From: Candidatus Cloacimonadota bacterium
GTDB taxonomy: Bacteria; Cloacimonadota; Cloacimonadia; Cloacimonadales; TCS61
Assembly (NCBI GenBank): GCA_030445745.1
Contig: JASUTE010000004.1
Coordinates: 62,001-126,000, forward strand
Direction: 5' to 3'
Length of the DNA stretch: 64,000 nucleotides
The position numbers were made by a program, and so were the translations under genes. The notes under the pieces were generated by a model that was not told the origin of the DNA, ran no database searches, and saw nothing but the letters and a program-made list of their open reading frames with translations. Shown in pieces: positions 30,140-39,595 of this stretch; position 1 is the first letter of the stretch, and the number at the start of each line of letters is the position of its first letter.

Positions 30140-31028
30140 ATTGATTGTAATTTTAACATTTTTACTATCTGTAGCTGCTTGTAACACCAATGCTAAATTA
30201 GGCAGCAAGCATAATCCGATTAAAATGTATTTTGTTCCTTCCATGGAGGCCGGTAAAATTATTACAAGCGGTCGCGAAATTGCCGATCATTTGGAAGAAG
30301 TTACAGGCTATAGCTTTAAAGTTGCAGTACCCACCAGCTACGCTTCGGTAATAGAAGCAATGGGAACCAAAGAAACTGATATCGCTTGGTTAGCTACTTT
30401 TGCTTATGTTTTGGCACACGAGAAATTTGGTGCAGAAGTAGAATTAACAGTTGTTCGCCAGGGTATGGAAAAGTATCGTGGTCAGTTTGTAGCAAAAGTT
30501 GGAAGTGGTATCGATTCTATCGAGGATATAGAAGGGAAGGTAATTGCATATACCGATGCGGCTTCTACTTCGGGTTATATTTATCCTTCTGCATTGCTGA
30601 AGCAAAAAGGTATAAAGCCTGCCAGAACTTTTTTTGCTGGGGGACATCCGCAGGCAATTTTAGCCGTCTATCAAGGGCGAGCAGATGTGGGATGTACATT
30701 TTGGACTCCTTCCAATGATAATGAAATACGCGATGCACGCCGTGCTGTTATAGAAACTTATCCCGATGTGGTTGAAAAAATTAAAATTATCGGATTTACC
30801 GATTGGATTCCTAACGATACCGTTGCTTTCCGCAAAAATTTCCCCAAAGAGATGAAAGAGGAAATTGTAGATGAACTGTTAAAATTTGCTAAAACTAAAA
30901 AAGGCAAACGAATTTTGTATGAGATCTTAGATATAGATGATTTGGTGCGAGCTAAAGATTCCGACTACGACATTGTTCGTGAAACCTTGAAATTAACTGG
31001 AAGCGATGCAGCGGATATGCTGGAATGA
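30126..31028 (+). CDS. phnD: PhnD-like phosphonate/phosphite ABC transporter binding lipoprotein
   Basis: 300 residues. The lipoprotein signal ends LSVAAC. The periplasmic-binding fold has YFVPSMEAGKI, DIAWLATFAYVLAHEKFGAE and SGYIYPSALLKQKG, then AGGHPQAILAVYQGRADVG, all typical of PhnD/PtxB. Several Ser/Thr near the pocket would bind an oxyanion. The substrate (phosphonate, phosphite or a phosphate ester) is not predictable. The stop overlaps phnC. Confidence 0.9.
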   Translation: MKIIKLIVILTFLLSVAACNTNAKLGSKHNPIKMYFVPSMEAGKIITSGREIADHLEEVTGYSFKVAVPTSYASVIEAMGTKETDIAWLATFAYVLAHEKFGAEVELTVVRQGMEKYRGQFVAKVGSGIDSIEDIEGKVIAYTDAASTSGYIYPSALLKQKGIKPARTFFAGGHPQAILAVYQGRADVGCTFWTPSNDNEIRDARRAVIETYPDVVEKIKIIGFTDWIPNDTVAFRKNFPKEMKEEIVDELLKFAKTKKGKRILYEILDIDDLVRAKDSDYDIVRETLKLTGSDAADMLE

Positions 31029-31792
31029 AAAATATTATTGAAATTTCTGAACTGCATAAGATCTACGCAGGTGGTACTCATGCTTTGCAGGGAATAGACT
31101 TGCAAGTGAAAGAGGGAGAGTTCTTAATTTTATTGGGGCTTTCTGGCTCTGGCAAATCTACCCTGTTACGCTGTTTGAACCGGCTGATCGAGCCTACATC
31201 CGGCCGAATCAATATCGATGGTGAAGATGTAATATCAGCGAAAGGTATAAGACTGAGAAAAATAAGAAGGCGCATCGGTATGATCTTTCAACAGTTCAAT
31301 CTAATCAAAAATCTCAGTGCACTCACCAATGTACTCAGTGGTAAACTAGGCTATGTTTCATTGTGGCATGCACTTACATTCAGACAACACAAACAAGATG
31401 TACAAGAAGCACAGCAAAATTTACAACGAGTTGGTTTAAACGATTTTGCTAATAACAAAATTAGGAATTTAAGCGGTGGACAGCAGCAACGTGTAGCTAT
31501 TGCCCGTGCCCTGATGCAAAATCCCAAATTAATTCTGGCAGATGAACCAGTAGCCAGTCTGGATCCTGCAACAGCAGATTCAGTGATGAAATATCTGGGT
31601 GAGTTGAACAAAAAAGATGATATAACTGTTATTTGCTCATTGCATTTTCTTAGTCTTGCTCGTAAATATGGTTCTCGGGTTGTGGCATTAAAAAATGGCA
31701 AAATTGTTTTTGATGGTATTCCCACAGAGATAGATGAGCAAAAATTCAAAGATATTTACGGCGAGGAAGCTGAGGAGGTGGAGATACGATGA
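31025..31792 (+). CDS. phnC: PhnC-like ABC transporter ATP-binding protein
   Basis: 255 residues. Walker [13 protein letters not shown]-loop FQQFNL, signature [15 protein letters not shown], Walker [13 protein letters not shown] and H-loop [25 protein letters not shown] closely matches PhnC. It powers uptake by the upstream lipoprotein and downstream permease. It overlaps both neighbours by 4 bp (ATGA). Confidence 0.94.
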   Translation: MKNIIEISELHKIYAGGTHALQGIDLQVKEGEFLILLGLSGSGKSTLLRCLNRLIEPTSGRINIDGEDVISAKGIRLRKIRRRIGMIFQQFNLIKNLSALTNVLSGKLGYVSLWHALTFRQHKQDVQEAQQNLQRVGLNDFANNKIRNLSGGQQQRVAIARALMQNPKLILADEPVASLDPATADSVMKYLGELNKKDDITVICSLHFLSLARKYGSRVVALKNGKIVFDGIPTEIDEQKFKDIYGEEAEEVEIR

Positions 31793-32991
31793 GAACTATA
31801 ATAAAAAATACCGCCAAAGGCTTGCTAACCGATCTTCTATTCTGGACATATTTGTTTAGTTGTGTATATTTTTTAGTAAATTTATGGGCTACAATTGAAT
31901 TCAGTTACCTTTATCTGTTTTTAGCTGGAATCGTAGCAGCTTTGGCTACTTTTTTCAGTAAGCTTTCCCTGGGTTACAAGATGTTTAGGAAGGGCCAGAA
32001 AAAGAAGTGGACGAAGACGTTTTGGGGCTGGAGTGTAGCAATAGCTCTTGTTATAACTTTTACTGTAGGTTGGAATATAGTGGAAGTGCAACCCTATAAG
32101 TTTTTTACAGGCTTTTCTAAAGCTGGAGGTATAACTTCAGGGATTTTTGATCCCAGCATTGTGGGCTATCAGCTTACAGAAGACTCTTTTGAACAAATGA
32201 AAAAAGCTGAAATTCCTAAACCTATTTTACAGAAGCTGGAAAAAATTAAATACAAAAATTTTAATACGGGGAATATGTTGGAAGAGCGGTTGCAAAAGCT
32301 AATTTCTGCAACTAATTATGCAAAGTATAAGGATAGGATTTTCGCAAGTGCCCAAAAAAATACCAAAATGCTGAATATGGCTTTGGAAGCTTTGGCTGAA
32401 ACAATTTTTTTGGCATTATTAGCTACGGTTTTAGCAATTCCATTTGCCTTTATTCTTAGCTTTTTTGCTGCCCGCAATCTAATGCCGAAAACTATACTGG
32501 GAAATGCTGTGTATTTGGTTATAAGAACAGTAGCTACTATTTTCCGATCAATAGAAGCTTTAGTGTGGGCTATTATCTTTAGTGTTTGGGTGGGTATAGG
32601 ACCTTTTGCTGGTATGCTGGCCTTGATGATACACTCCATAGCAGCTCTTACTAAATTATATTCCGAACAGATAGAAAATATTGATCCTGGCCCAGTAGAA
32701 GCTATTAAAGCAACTGGAGCCAGCACGTTACAAACCTGGATCTATGCTGTTATCCCACAAATTATTTCGCCTTACCTGGCTTTTACTATCTATCGCTGGG
32801 ATATAAATGTTCGTATGGCTACTATCGTCGGTTTTGTGGGTGGTGGTGGTATTGGTCTGCTGCTTCTGCAACAACAACAATTACTGCGCTGGCATAATGT
32901 AGGACTTATTATCTGGCTTATTGCGGCAGTAGTGTGGATAATGGATATGGTGAGCGCTAGGGTAAGGGAAAAATTAGCCGAGCTGAATTAA
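31789..32991 (+). CDS. phnE: PhnE-like ABC transporter permease with N-terminal extension
   Basis: 400 residues against roughly 260-290 for usual PhnE. The C-terminal ~200 residues hold the permease domain (LAETIFLALLATVLAIPFAF, IENIDPGPVEAIKATGAST, TIVGFVGGGGIGLLL). An extra ~75-residue N-terminal part with two hydrophobic helices and a basic loop (KMFRKGQKKKWTKTFWG) precedes the usual first helix. It forms the transmembrane channel for the PhnD-type ligand. The start overlaps phnC. Confidence 0.9.
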   Translation: MRTIIKNTAKGLLTDLLFWTYLFSCVYFLVNLWATIEFSYLYLFLAGIVAALATFFSKLSLGYKMFRKGQKKKWTKTFWGWSVAIALVITFTVGWNIVEVQPYKFFTGFSKAGGITSGIFDPSIVGYQLTEDSFEQMKKAEIPKPILQKLEKIKYKNFNTGNMLEERLQKLISATNYAKYKDRIFASAQKNTKMLNMALEALAETIFLALLATVLAIPFAFILSFFAARNLMPKTILGNAVYLVIRTVATIFRSIEALVWAIIFSVWVGIGPFAGMLALMIHSIAALTKLYSEQIENIDPGPVEAIKATGASTLQTWIYAVIPQIISPYLAFTIYRWDINVRMATIVGFVGGGGIGLLLLQQQQLLRWHNVGLIIWLIAAVVWIMDMVSARVREKLAELN

Positions 32992-33004
32992 AATGGAGGA
33001 TATG

Positions 33005-34402
33005 ATGGATAACGAGAAATTATATTATAATCCAAAACCTACAAAACAGCGTTCTAAATTTGAGTCAGTTTTTATTAAATATACACAAGAGCAAATTCTT
33101 TTATTCGGTTTTGTAATTTTAATAATTATTGGTGCTATTATTTTAAGTTTACCAATTTCTTCTGCAACGGGAACAAATCAGCCTTTTATTGATGCGTTAT
33201 TTACCTCGGCCTCAGCAGTATCAACAACAGGTTTAAGTGTAGTTGATATAGGAACTTTTTACAATTTGTTTGGGCAGATTATTATTCTGCTTTTAATACA
33301 AGTTGGAGGTTTAGGGTACATGGTATTTGTGGTTTTACTTATCTATATTATTAGGCGAAATATATCGTTGCAGGGTTCGTTTTTCATGAAAGAAATACTA
33401 TCAGGAGATTCTGGTATTACAGCTGAAAACGTTTTAAAAGTAGTTAAAATCGTAATAGTTACAACATTGATTATAGAATTATTCGGTGCAGTTTTATACA
33501 CTGTTTTCTTTTATCAAGATTTCTCAATATCAAAAGCAATATATTATGGCATTTTCCATTCTATTTCAGCTTTTTGTACAGCTGGTTTTTCTTTATTCTC
33601 GGATAGTATGTCACAGTATCAATTTAATTATGGAATAAATATAACTACATATTTAATTACAATGGCAGGTGGTCTTGGGTTTGTGGTGTTATATGACGTC
33701 TTTTCTAAGCTCAAAAATAAGAACCTTAAATTCTGCAGATTAATGCCATATTCAAAACTAGTGCTGGTTACTTCTGCAATTATTATTGGTATTAGTTCGA
33801 TTATAATCTTCTATTCAGAAACTTTGCTTACACATTATTCAGATTCAAATAGATTCCTAACAACATTGTTTCAATCAATTTCAGCATCTTCGACAACTGG
33901 ATTTAATTCATTCGATATAACATCATATAGTATTACATCACTATTTGTAATAATTGTGTTAATGTTCATTGGAACTGGCTCCGCCAGTACCGGGGGTGGG
34001 GTAAAATGCTCAACCTTTTCGATTGCAGTATTATCGATAATTGCTATATTAAAAGGAAACAAAGATACAAATGCTTTCGGGCATAAAGTTCCTCAACATA
34101 CTGTTAAGATTGCCTTTGTCATAATATTTTTAGGAATCTCATTAATTCTGGTTGATTTGATAATCTTAGCAAATACTGAAACTCATTCTCTATTTGACTT
34201 AATTTTCGAAATAACTTCAGCTTTTGGAACTGTAGGATTATCTACTGGTATAACCTCTACTCTAAGTTACGCTGGTAAAGCGATAATTATCTTCACTATG
34301 TTAATAGGACGTTTGGGACCCCTAACAATAGGTATGAGTATTGCAGGGAAGCAACCCAAAAGTACGTTCAGTTACGGTGTGGAACAGTTTCATGTAGGCT
34401 AA
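33005..34402 (+). CDS. ktrB: KtrB/TrkH-type potassium uptake channel subunit
   Basis: 465 residues from ATG 33005, chosen because GGAGG at 32995-32999 is correctly spaced. ATG 32993 would contain it. Four selectivity-filter pore loops are visible (SAVSTTGLSVVD, SAFCTAGFSLFS, SASSTTGFNSFD, SAFGTVGLSTG), each with the key glycine. About eight to ten membrane helices. It imports K+ with Na+ or H+. Its regulatory TrkA/KtrA partner is not in the window. Codon use looks more AT-rich than the neighbours. Confidence 0.92.
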   Translation: MDNEKLYYNPKPTKQRSKFESVFIKYTQEQILLFGFVILIIIGAIILSLPISSATGTNQPFIDALFTSASAVSTTGLSVVDIGTFYNLFGQIIILLLIQVGGLGYMVFVVLLIYIIRRNISLQGSFFMKEILSGDSGITAENVLKVVKIVIVTTLIIELFGAVLYTVFFYQDFSISKAIYYGIFHSISAFCTAGFSLFSDSMSQYQFNYGINITTYLITMAGGLGFVVLYDVFSKLKNKNLKFCRLMPYSKLVLVTSAIIIGISSIIIFYSETLLTHYSDSNRFLTTLFQSISASSTTGFNSFDITSYSITSLFVIIVLMFIGTGSASTGGGVKCSTFSIAVLSIIAILKGNKDTNAFGHKVPQHTVKIAFVIIFLGISLILVDLIILANTETHSLFDLIFEITSAFGTVGLSTGITSTLSYAGKAIIIFTMLIGRLGPLTIGMSIAGKQPKSTFSYGVEQFHVG

Positions 34403-34544
34403 TCCAATATAATCAATATTTTACTTTAAAATTACATGATTAAAAAGAGATAAAATACTAAACCCAAAAGCTTTTAGTTACCATTTTAGAGAGTTTTTTC
34501 TGCTATAGAGCTTTTGTTTATTTTAGTTCTGGAATCATAATATT
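34403..34544. other. Non-coding gap after ktrB
   Basis: A 142-bp AT-rich stretch with an AAAAGCTTTT palindrome at about 34468-34477. No terminator with a clean stem and T tract was found, and no gene. A decayed minus-strand gene follows. Confidence 0.5.
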
Positions 34545-34849
34545 CTAGTATTTTTTTCCAAATTTATTACAGTTTATTTTTATTACTTCTCCCGCTTCCA
34601 GTCCTAAGATTTTGTAAATATAATCACCGCTCTCTTTATTTTGCTACAACTGAGTATGTTGTGTGATGATTGGCTATCCATCTTTTTCGATTCCTACTTA
34701 ACCATTAAAATATTCGGAAACATTACATACTTTGTATTCGCATTCTATGGTAAGTGTTTTCGTATGAGGATTATCATTTGCCTGTAGGTTGGAAGCAGGA
34801 AGTGCACAAAGTGTTCCTAAAACATCAATACAGGCAAGATATGTTATCT
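34545..34849 (-). pseudogene. Relic of a secreted protein, family unrecognised
   Basis: One minus-strand frame downstream of the DUF4405-like gene reads KITYLACIDVLGTLCALPAS, then NLQANDNPHTKTLTIECEYK and VSEYFNG before TAA. It continues in frame through two more stops as VGIEKDG, PIITQHTQL and QNKESGDYIYKILGLEAGEV. Coherent protein-like text in one frame with three stops marks a decayed gene with a signal peptide. No start codon remains. Confidence 0.6.
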
Positions 34850-35074
34850 TTTCTTTTTCTTAAAGATTTGATTTTTTAGCCAATTCCAATTCAATCTTAT
34901 GTGAAAAATAGCCATTATAAAGAAAAGAATACCGGCGATTTCATGGATTTCGCTCAAAAATGATGCACCTTTAAGTTGTGATGGAATAAATTCATAAAAG
35001 AGAATACTTAAAACTATAATAAGGAACAAAAAGAGCATACAAACGTTAACGATTTTGAGTGATTTTAATTTCAT
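34844..35074 (-). CDS. DUF4405-like two-helix membrane protein
   Basis: 76 residues. Helix 1 is VCMLFLFLIIVLSILFYEF. Helix 2 is HEIAGILFFIMAIFHIRLNW, with HxxxG and a second His followed by NW, the DUF4405 pattern related to cytochrome b561-like haem-binding helices. A strong AGGAGG precedes the start. It may bind haem in the inner membrane. Its likely partner gene downstream has decayed. Confidence 0.75.
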   Translation of the reverse strand: MKLKSLKIVNVCMLFLFLIIVLSILFYEFIPSQLKGASFLSEIHEIAGILFFIMAIFHIRLNWNWLKNQIFKKKKR

Positions 35075-35128
35075 AAATCCTCCTACTGCTATTTGGAAAT
35101 TTATTTAACTATTTGTCAATAAATAAAA

Positions 35129-35166
35129 AAATCGGTGACAGAAATATCGGTCACCGATTTTTGTAT
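35129..35166. terminator. Bidirectional terminator after the SDR gene
   Basis: AAATCGGTGAC (35129-35139) and GTCACCGATTT (35150-35160) form a perfect 11-bp stem with a 10-nt loop, with A-rich sequence on the left and T-rich on the right. It ends the minus-strand SDR gene and would also stop plus-strand reads. Confidence 0.88.
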
Positions 35167-35174
35167 TTATTATA

Positions 35175-35939
35175 TTATTGAGCTGTCATTCCACCATCTA
35201 CCGGCAATACTACTCCCGTAATAAAGCTACTTTCATCACTAGCTAGAAATACTGCTGCAGCTGCTACTTCTTCGTTTGTTGCATATCTTTGTAGGGGGAT
35301 AGATTGCTCGAAATTAGATTTAGCTGCTTCTGCCTGACCAGGAGTGAATCCCTCTTCCAAAGAGCGCATCATACGATTATCTACCGGAGCTGGGTTAATT
35401 GTATTTACTCGTATTTTGTGAGGAGCACCTTCCAGAGCTGCTGAGCGCATCATACCTATGACAGCATGTTTGCTGGTAACATAGGGAAGTATATTGGCTG
35501 TGCCAGTTAAGCCAGCTACCGATGATGTCATAATAACCGAACCGCCTTTTTCTTTCATCAATGGAAAGATATAACGCAGCCCATAAAACATTCCATCCAC
35601 GTTAATGGACATTAATTTATGGTATTTATCCAGCGAATAATCTTCTAATGGTTTAACTTCGCCTTCTATACCAGCATTGTTGCAAAACACATCTACATTG
35701 CCGAAAAGCTCTTTAGCCTTCTTAGCATAAGCTTTTACTTGCTCTTCATCGCTAACATCTGCAACAAAGGTGTGCACATTTGGTGAGTTTAAATCTTCTG
35801 CTGTTTTTTGCAATGCTCTTTCGTTTATATCAACCAAAAGAATTTTAGCGCCTTCAGCCAGCATCATTTTTGCTACTGTAGAGCCAATTCCTCCGGATCC
35901 ACCGGTGATAACTATCTTTTTGTTTTCCAGTCTTTTCAT
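35175..35939 (-). CDS. Short-chain dehydrogenase/reductase
   Basis: 254 residues from ATG 35939, chosen because GGAGG lies 5-6 nt upstream. ATG 35951 would contain it. Cofactor motif TGGSGGIGSTVA, DVSDEEQVKAYA, NNAGIEG, catalytic Ser in SSVAGLTG, Tyr-x-x-x-Lys as YVTSK, and FLASDESSFITGVVLPVDGG at the C-terminus. A classical NAD(P)-dependent oxidoreductase. An acidic residue after the glycine motif (LLVDINE) favours NAD. Substrate unknown. Confidence 0.92.
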   Translation of the reverse strand: MKRLENKKIVITGGSGGIGSTVAKMMLAEGAKILLVDINERALQKTAEDLNSPNVHTFVADVSDEEQVKAYAKKAKELFGNVDVFCNNAGIEGEVKPLEDYSLDKYHKLMSINVDGMFYGLRYIFPLMKEKGGSVIMTSSVAGLTGTANILPYVTSKHAVIGMMRSAALEGAPHKIRVNTINPAPVDNRMMRSLEEGFTPGQAEAAKSNFEQSIPLQRYATNEEVAAAAVFLASDESSFITGVVLPVDGGMTAQ

Positions 35940-36015
35940 TTTTTCCTCCATTTTACTTTTCTTAATAAACTAATGGTAAATGTTAATAATGCTAAATATA
36001 TTTTCTAAATTTGGA

Positions 36016-36048
36016 AATAAAAAAGCCCGAGCTATTAGGGCTCGGGCT
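36016..36048 (-). terminator. Rho-independent terminator after gcvPB
   Basis: On the minus strand, AGCCCGAGC (36048-36040), 7-nt loop, GCTCGGGCT (36032-36024), then TTTTTATTT. It closes the gcvPA-gcvPB operon 22 bp past the stop. Confidence 0.9.
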
Positions 36049-36069
36049 AGAAGATTAATAAATTAGTAT

Positions 36070-37518
36070 TTACCACTCAAATTTCACATTAAGCTCGCGT
36101 ACCGCTTTGGTATCGTCCACCCGGCGAACCGGAGTGTTTAGTGGTGCTTCTTTTAGTGTTTCAGGTGAATTTACAGCTTCTGCAGCAATATCTACCATAG
36201 CTTCAATAAATTCATCTAAAGTTTCCTTGCTTTCCGTTTCTGTGGGTTCTATCATCATTGCTTCCGAGACTATAAGTGGGAAGTAGATGGTAGGAGCATG
36301 AATTCCTTTATCTAAGAGTCTTTTGGCTATATCCAAAGTTTTTACTCCGGTTTTATCCTTCTGCCATTTACCGCTAGCTACAAATTCATGCATACAATAT
36401 TCATCTTTGAATGGGACTAAATAATGTGCTTGCAGTTTTTTCATTAGGTAATTAGCATTAATCACAGCGTTTTCAGAAACTCTTTTTAATCCTTTAGGGC
36501 CTAACATCTTAAGATAGATGTAAGCACGCACATTTACAGCAAAATTACCATAGAACGAATGTATTTTCCCAATAGAAGTATTTTTGTGGGAATAATCCCA
36601 GAAAAATTTTCCATCTTTTCGATTAACCATTGGTACAGGTAGGAATTTTACCAGATCTTTCCGTACTCCAATTGGACCTGAACCTGGTCCACCACCTCCA
36701 TGTGGGGTAGCGAAAGTTTTATGCAAGTTGTAATGCATAACATCAAAACCAATTTCACCCGGTTTCACTATTCCCAAAAGTGCGTTAAAATTGGCTCCAT
36801 CCATATACATTAAGCCGTCAACATCGTGAATAATCTTGCTGATTTCTTCAATTTGGGCTTCGAAAATACCCAAAGTATTTGGATTTGTAAGCATGAACCC
36901 AGCAGTTTTTTCATTAACGGCTTCGCGCAGAGCTTTAATATCCACCATACCGCGCTCGTTACTGGGAATTTCTACTACTTCATATCCTACCATTTTCACA
37001 CTAGCAGGGTTGGTGCCATGAGCAGAATCTGGAAGAATGATTTGGTTTTTTTTATTTCCCTTAGTAGCATGATATGCTTTTATAATCTTCAGGCCAGTAA
37101 ATTCGCCTTGAGCTCCAGCTACGGGTTGTAGGGAAGCTTTTGCGAAACCAGAAATTTCTGAGAGCATATTTTGAAGCTCAAACAGAATTTCCAGCGCTCC
37201 TTGAACAGTATTTTCTGGTTGTAGAGGATGAATATTGGCAATAGAGGGATTTCGAACCAATTCTTCACTTATTTTAGGATTATATTTCATTGTGCAGGAA
37301 CCAAGAGGATAAAATCCCTTTTCTATAAAATGATTCATATGACTAAGCTCGATAAAGTGACGCATTACATCTAGTTCACTTACTTCTGGCAATTTTAACT
37401 CTTGTTTACGACGGAAGTTTTCCGGGAAACAGTTTTCTAATTTGGTATCTACATCATTTGCAGGCAGGGTATAACCTCTACGGTTGTCGGAGTGTTTTTC
37501 AAAAATAGTTTTAGGCAT
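36070..37518 (-). CDS. gcvPB: Glycine dehydrogenase (decarboxylating) subunit 2
   Basis: 482 residues, the C-terminal half of the split P-protein. PLGSCTMKYNPKI, QPVAGAQGEFTGL, and the PLP-lysine motif NLHKTFATPHGGGGPGSGPI are visible. With subunit 1 it decarboxylates glycine and passes the aminomethyl group to lipoyl-H protein. Genes for H and T proteins are not in the window. The neighbour gcvPA ends one base before its start. Confidence 0.96.
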   Translation of the reverse strand: MPKTIFEKHSDNRRGYTLPANDVDTKLENCFPENFRRKQELKLPEVSELDVMRHFIELSHMNHFIEKGFYPLGSCTMKYNPKISEELVRNPSIANIHPLQPENTVQGALEILFELQNMLSEISGFAKASLQPVAGAQGEFTGLKIIKAYHATKGNKKNQIILPDSAHGTNPASVKMVGYEVVEIPSNERGMVDIKALREAVNEKTAGFMLTNPNTLGIFEAQIEEISKIIHDVDGLMYMDGANFNALLGIVKPGEIGFDVMHYNLHKTFATPHGGGGPGSGPIGVRKDLVKFLPVPMVNRKDGKFFWDYSHKNTSIGKIHSFYGNFAVNVRAYIYLKMLGPKGLKRVSENAVINANYLMKKLQAHYLVPFKDEYCMHEFVASGKWQKDKTGVKTLDIAKRLLDKGIHAPTIYFPLIVSEAMMIEPTETESKETLDEFIEAMVDIAAEAVNSPETLKEAPLNTPVRRVDDTKAVRELNVKFEW

Positions 37519-37519
37519 C

Positions 37520-38854
37520 TTAAACCTCCTTCAAAGCAGCAACTAATTCGTCTAAGTTAGTTTTACTTTTCTTTTCGGTAACAGCTATTAGCAGTAAGTT
37601 TTCCTCTAAACCAAACTGTTCCAAACTAATACCAGGCAAAATATCGTAGTCTACCAGTTTAGTTATTATCTTTTTAGCCGGTAACGGGGTTTTTACGGTA
37701 AATTCTTTAAAGAAAGGTTTGTTGCTCATTAGTTTATAATTAGGAAGCTCGGCGATCTTAGTAGCCAGGTAATGAGCTTTAGTAGCACTTTGGGTTGCTA
37801 CTTCCTGTAATCCCTTGGGGCCCATCAGACTCATATAAACTGTAGCTGCCAATGTGCAAAGAGCATCGTTAGAGCAGATGTTGGAAGTAGCTTTGGCACG
37901 ACGAATATGTTGTTCGCGCGCTTGCAGAGTTAAAGCATAAGCACGAGTGCCATTGGCATCTTCGGTTGCCCCTACAATGCGGCCGGGCATGGTACGTGCC
38001 AATTTTTGGTGGGTAGCCAAAAACCCAAAGAGGGGGCCACCATAATTAGTGTGATTGCCTAAGGCTTGACCTTCGCCCACCACAATATCTGCTTTGTATT
38101 CTGCTGGAGAATTCAATACAGCCAAAGAGATGGGATCTACAACAGCTATAAATAAAGCTTTTTTAGCGGAATGCGTTATTTTCTCGATAGCGGCCATATC
38201 TTCCAAATTACCAAAGAAGTTTGGAGTTTGTACAACCACACAAGCTGTATCGTTATCGCTTGTTTCTGCCAATTTCTGCAGGTTATCTTCAATATCAACA
38301 TCGATCAATTCAATATCCATTCCCTCTGTATAGACACTCACTATTTGACGATATAAAGGATTAAGCGAGTTAGCCAGAATTGCTTTATTCTTCTTGGTTT
38401 TACGTGCAGCCATCAGAACAGCTTCTGCTGTGGCTGTAGCACCGTCGTACAAACCTGCATTGGAAATTTCCATTCCCGTCAGTTCACATATCATTGTTTG
38501 ATATTCGTAGATATATTGTAGAGTTCCCTGGCTAACCTCAGCTTGGTAGGGTGTATAAGCGCTATGAAATTCAGGACGCTGAATGATATGATCTACTGCT
38601 GCGGGAATAAAGTGATCGTAAATTCCACCACCTAAAAAGGCATTGATTTCGTTTGCTGAAATGTTTTTGGCAGCTAGTTTAGCATATTTGCGAGAAATTT
38701 CTAATTCAGAATACTGTTTTTCCAAACAGCAATCTTCTTGAAGAAGGAATTTTTCTGGGATGTTTTTCAACAGTTGTGAAAAATTCTCCACACCAATTGC
38801 TGCCAACATTTCCTGGCGTTCTTTGTTTGTATTGGAAATGAAGGGCATATTCAT
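37520..38854 (-). CDS. gcvPA: Glycine dehydrogenase (decarboxylating) subunit 1
   Basis: 444 residues, matching the N-terminal half of P-protein. FLGGGIYDHFIPAAVDHI, YTPYQAEVSQGTLQYIYEYQ and YDGATATAEAVLMAARKT are family hallmarks, and ICSNDALCTLAATVYMSLMG lies near the end. It forms the heterotetrameric P-protein with gcvPB, used for glycine breakdown by an amino-acid fermenter. AAGGAG precedes the ATG. Confidence 0.96.
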   Translation of the reverse strand: MNMPFISNTNKERQEMLAAIGVENFSQLLKNIPEKFLLQEDCCLEKQYSELEISRKYAKLAAKNISANEINAFLGGGIYDHFIPAAVDHIIQRPEFHSAYTPYQAEVSQGTLQYIYEYQTMICELTGMEISNAGLYDGATATAEAVLMAARKTKKNKAILANSLNPLYRQIVSVYTEGMDIELIDVDIEDNLQKLAETSDNDTACVVVQTPNFFGNLEDMAAIEKITHSAKKALFIAVVDPISLAVLNSPAEYKADIVVGEGQALGNHTNYGGPLFGFLATHQKLARTMPGRIVGATEDANGTRAYALTLQAREQHIRRAKATSNICSNDALCTLAATVYMSLMGPKGLQEVATQSATKAHYLATKIAELPNYKLMSNKPFFKEFTVKTPLPAKKIITKLVDYDILPGISLEQFGLEENLLLIAVTEKKSKTNLDELVAALKEV

Positions 38855-38941
38855 ACTCCTTTTTATATATTTTTTTAATTTTACAATTTTTTTTGTACTT
38901 ATTCTGTCAATTAAAACGATTAAAGAAAAAACAGAGCTTTT

Positions 38942-39595
38942 TTAGTCCAAAATTATTTTATTTTGCAGTTCAAAAAAACTTTTCACCGTCAGGTCTGCTT
39001 TGTTAATATCTTGTTTGGAAGTGGAATTGGTTTGAAGTGCTGCGCAATACATACCTGCCATTTTTGCAGCATTAACTCCGTTAGCCGAATCTTCTATCAC
39101 CAGAATGTTCGCAGGTTTTGTATGCAAGAATTCGGCACTTTTTAAGAATATTTCGGGGGAGGGTTTGGGATTGGTTACATTTTCACCGCCTAAAATACTG
39201 TCAAAATAATCTCTGATTCCTAATTTATTCAGTATCAAAATTACTAATTTGCTGTGGGTAGAAGAAGCAACGGCTAGTGGCAAACCAGCTGTCTTTTGTA
39301 AAAAGGGTAGTAACCCGGGCATGGGTTTCAATTTATTTATTTTTTTAAACTCAGAATAAAGCAGTTTCTTATTTTGCTCTATTAACTGCTCTACGGAATT
39401 CGGAAGCGCATGCTTTTGTTTCAGATAACTCCACATATATTGTAAATTGCTGCCAATAAAGCTTTCATATTCCTGCTCTCCAACCTCTATATTTAAATTA
39501 TCGAACATCTTTTGAGTAATTTTTGCATGCAGAGGTTCACTATCTAGTAGCACTCCATCCATATCAAAAATAATAGCTTTTGGTTTGAATTTCAT
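38942..39595 (-). CDS. HAD hydrolase, beta-phosphoglucomutase-like
   Basis: 217 residues. Motif I FDMDGVLLDSEPLH, motif II LAVASSTHSK, lysine in NPKPSPEIF, and motif III/IV IEDSANGVNAAKMAG. The DxDGVxxDSE form places it with beta-PGM and sugar/phosphoglycolate phosphatases. Substrate uncertain. It is 87 bp upstream of gcvPA on the same strand, and an A/T-rich gap with TTGACA (38910-38905) lies between them. Confidence 0.88.
   Translation of the reverse strand: MKFKPKAIIFDMDGVLLDSEPLHAKITQKMFDNLNIEVGEQEYESFIGSNLQYMWSYLKQKHALPNSVEQLIEQNKKLLYSEFKKINKLKPMPGLLPFLQKTAGLPLAVASSTHSKLVILILNKLGIRDYFDSILGGENVTNPKPSPEIFLKSAEFLHTKPANILVIEDSANGVNAAKMAGMYCAALQTNSTSKQDINKADLTVKSFFELQNKIILD

Noticed and set aside
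30126-32991. Calling the operon a phosphonate degradation system
   Set aside because: Only binding protein, ATPase and permease are present. No degradative enzyme is seen, so the substrate stays open.
38860-38910. TTGACA (minus strand) as the gcvPA promoter
   Set aside because: At 16-18 bp spacing only ATTGTA-like hexamers occur. TAAAAT is 21 bp away. A promoter must exist here, but I cannot place it.
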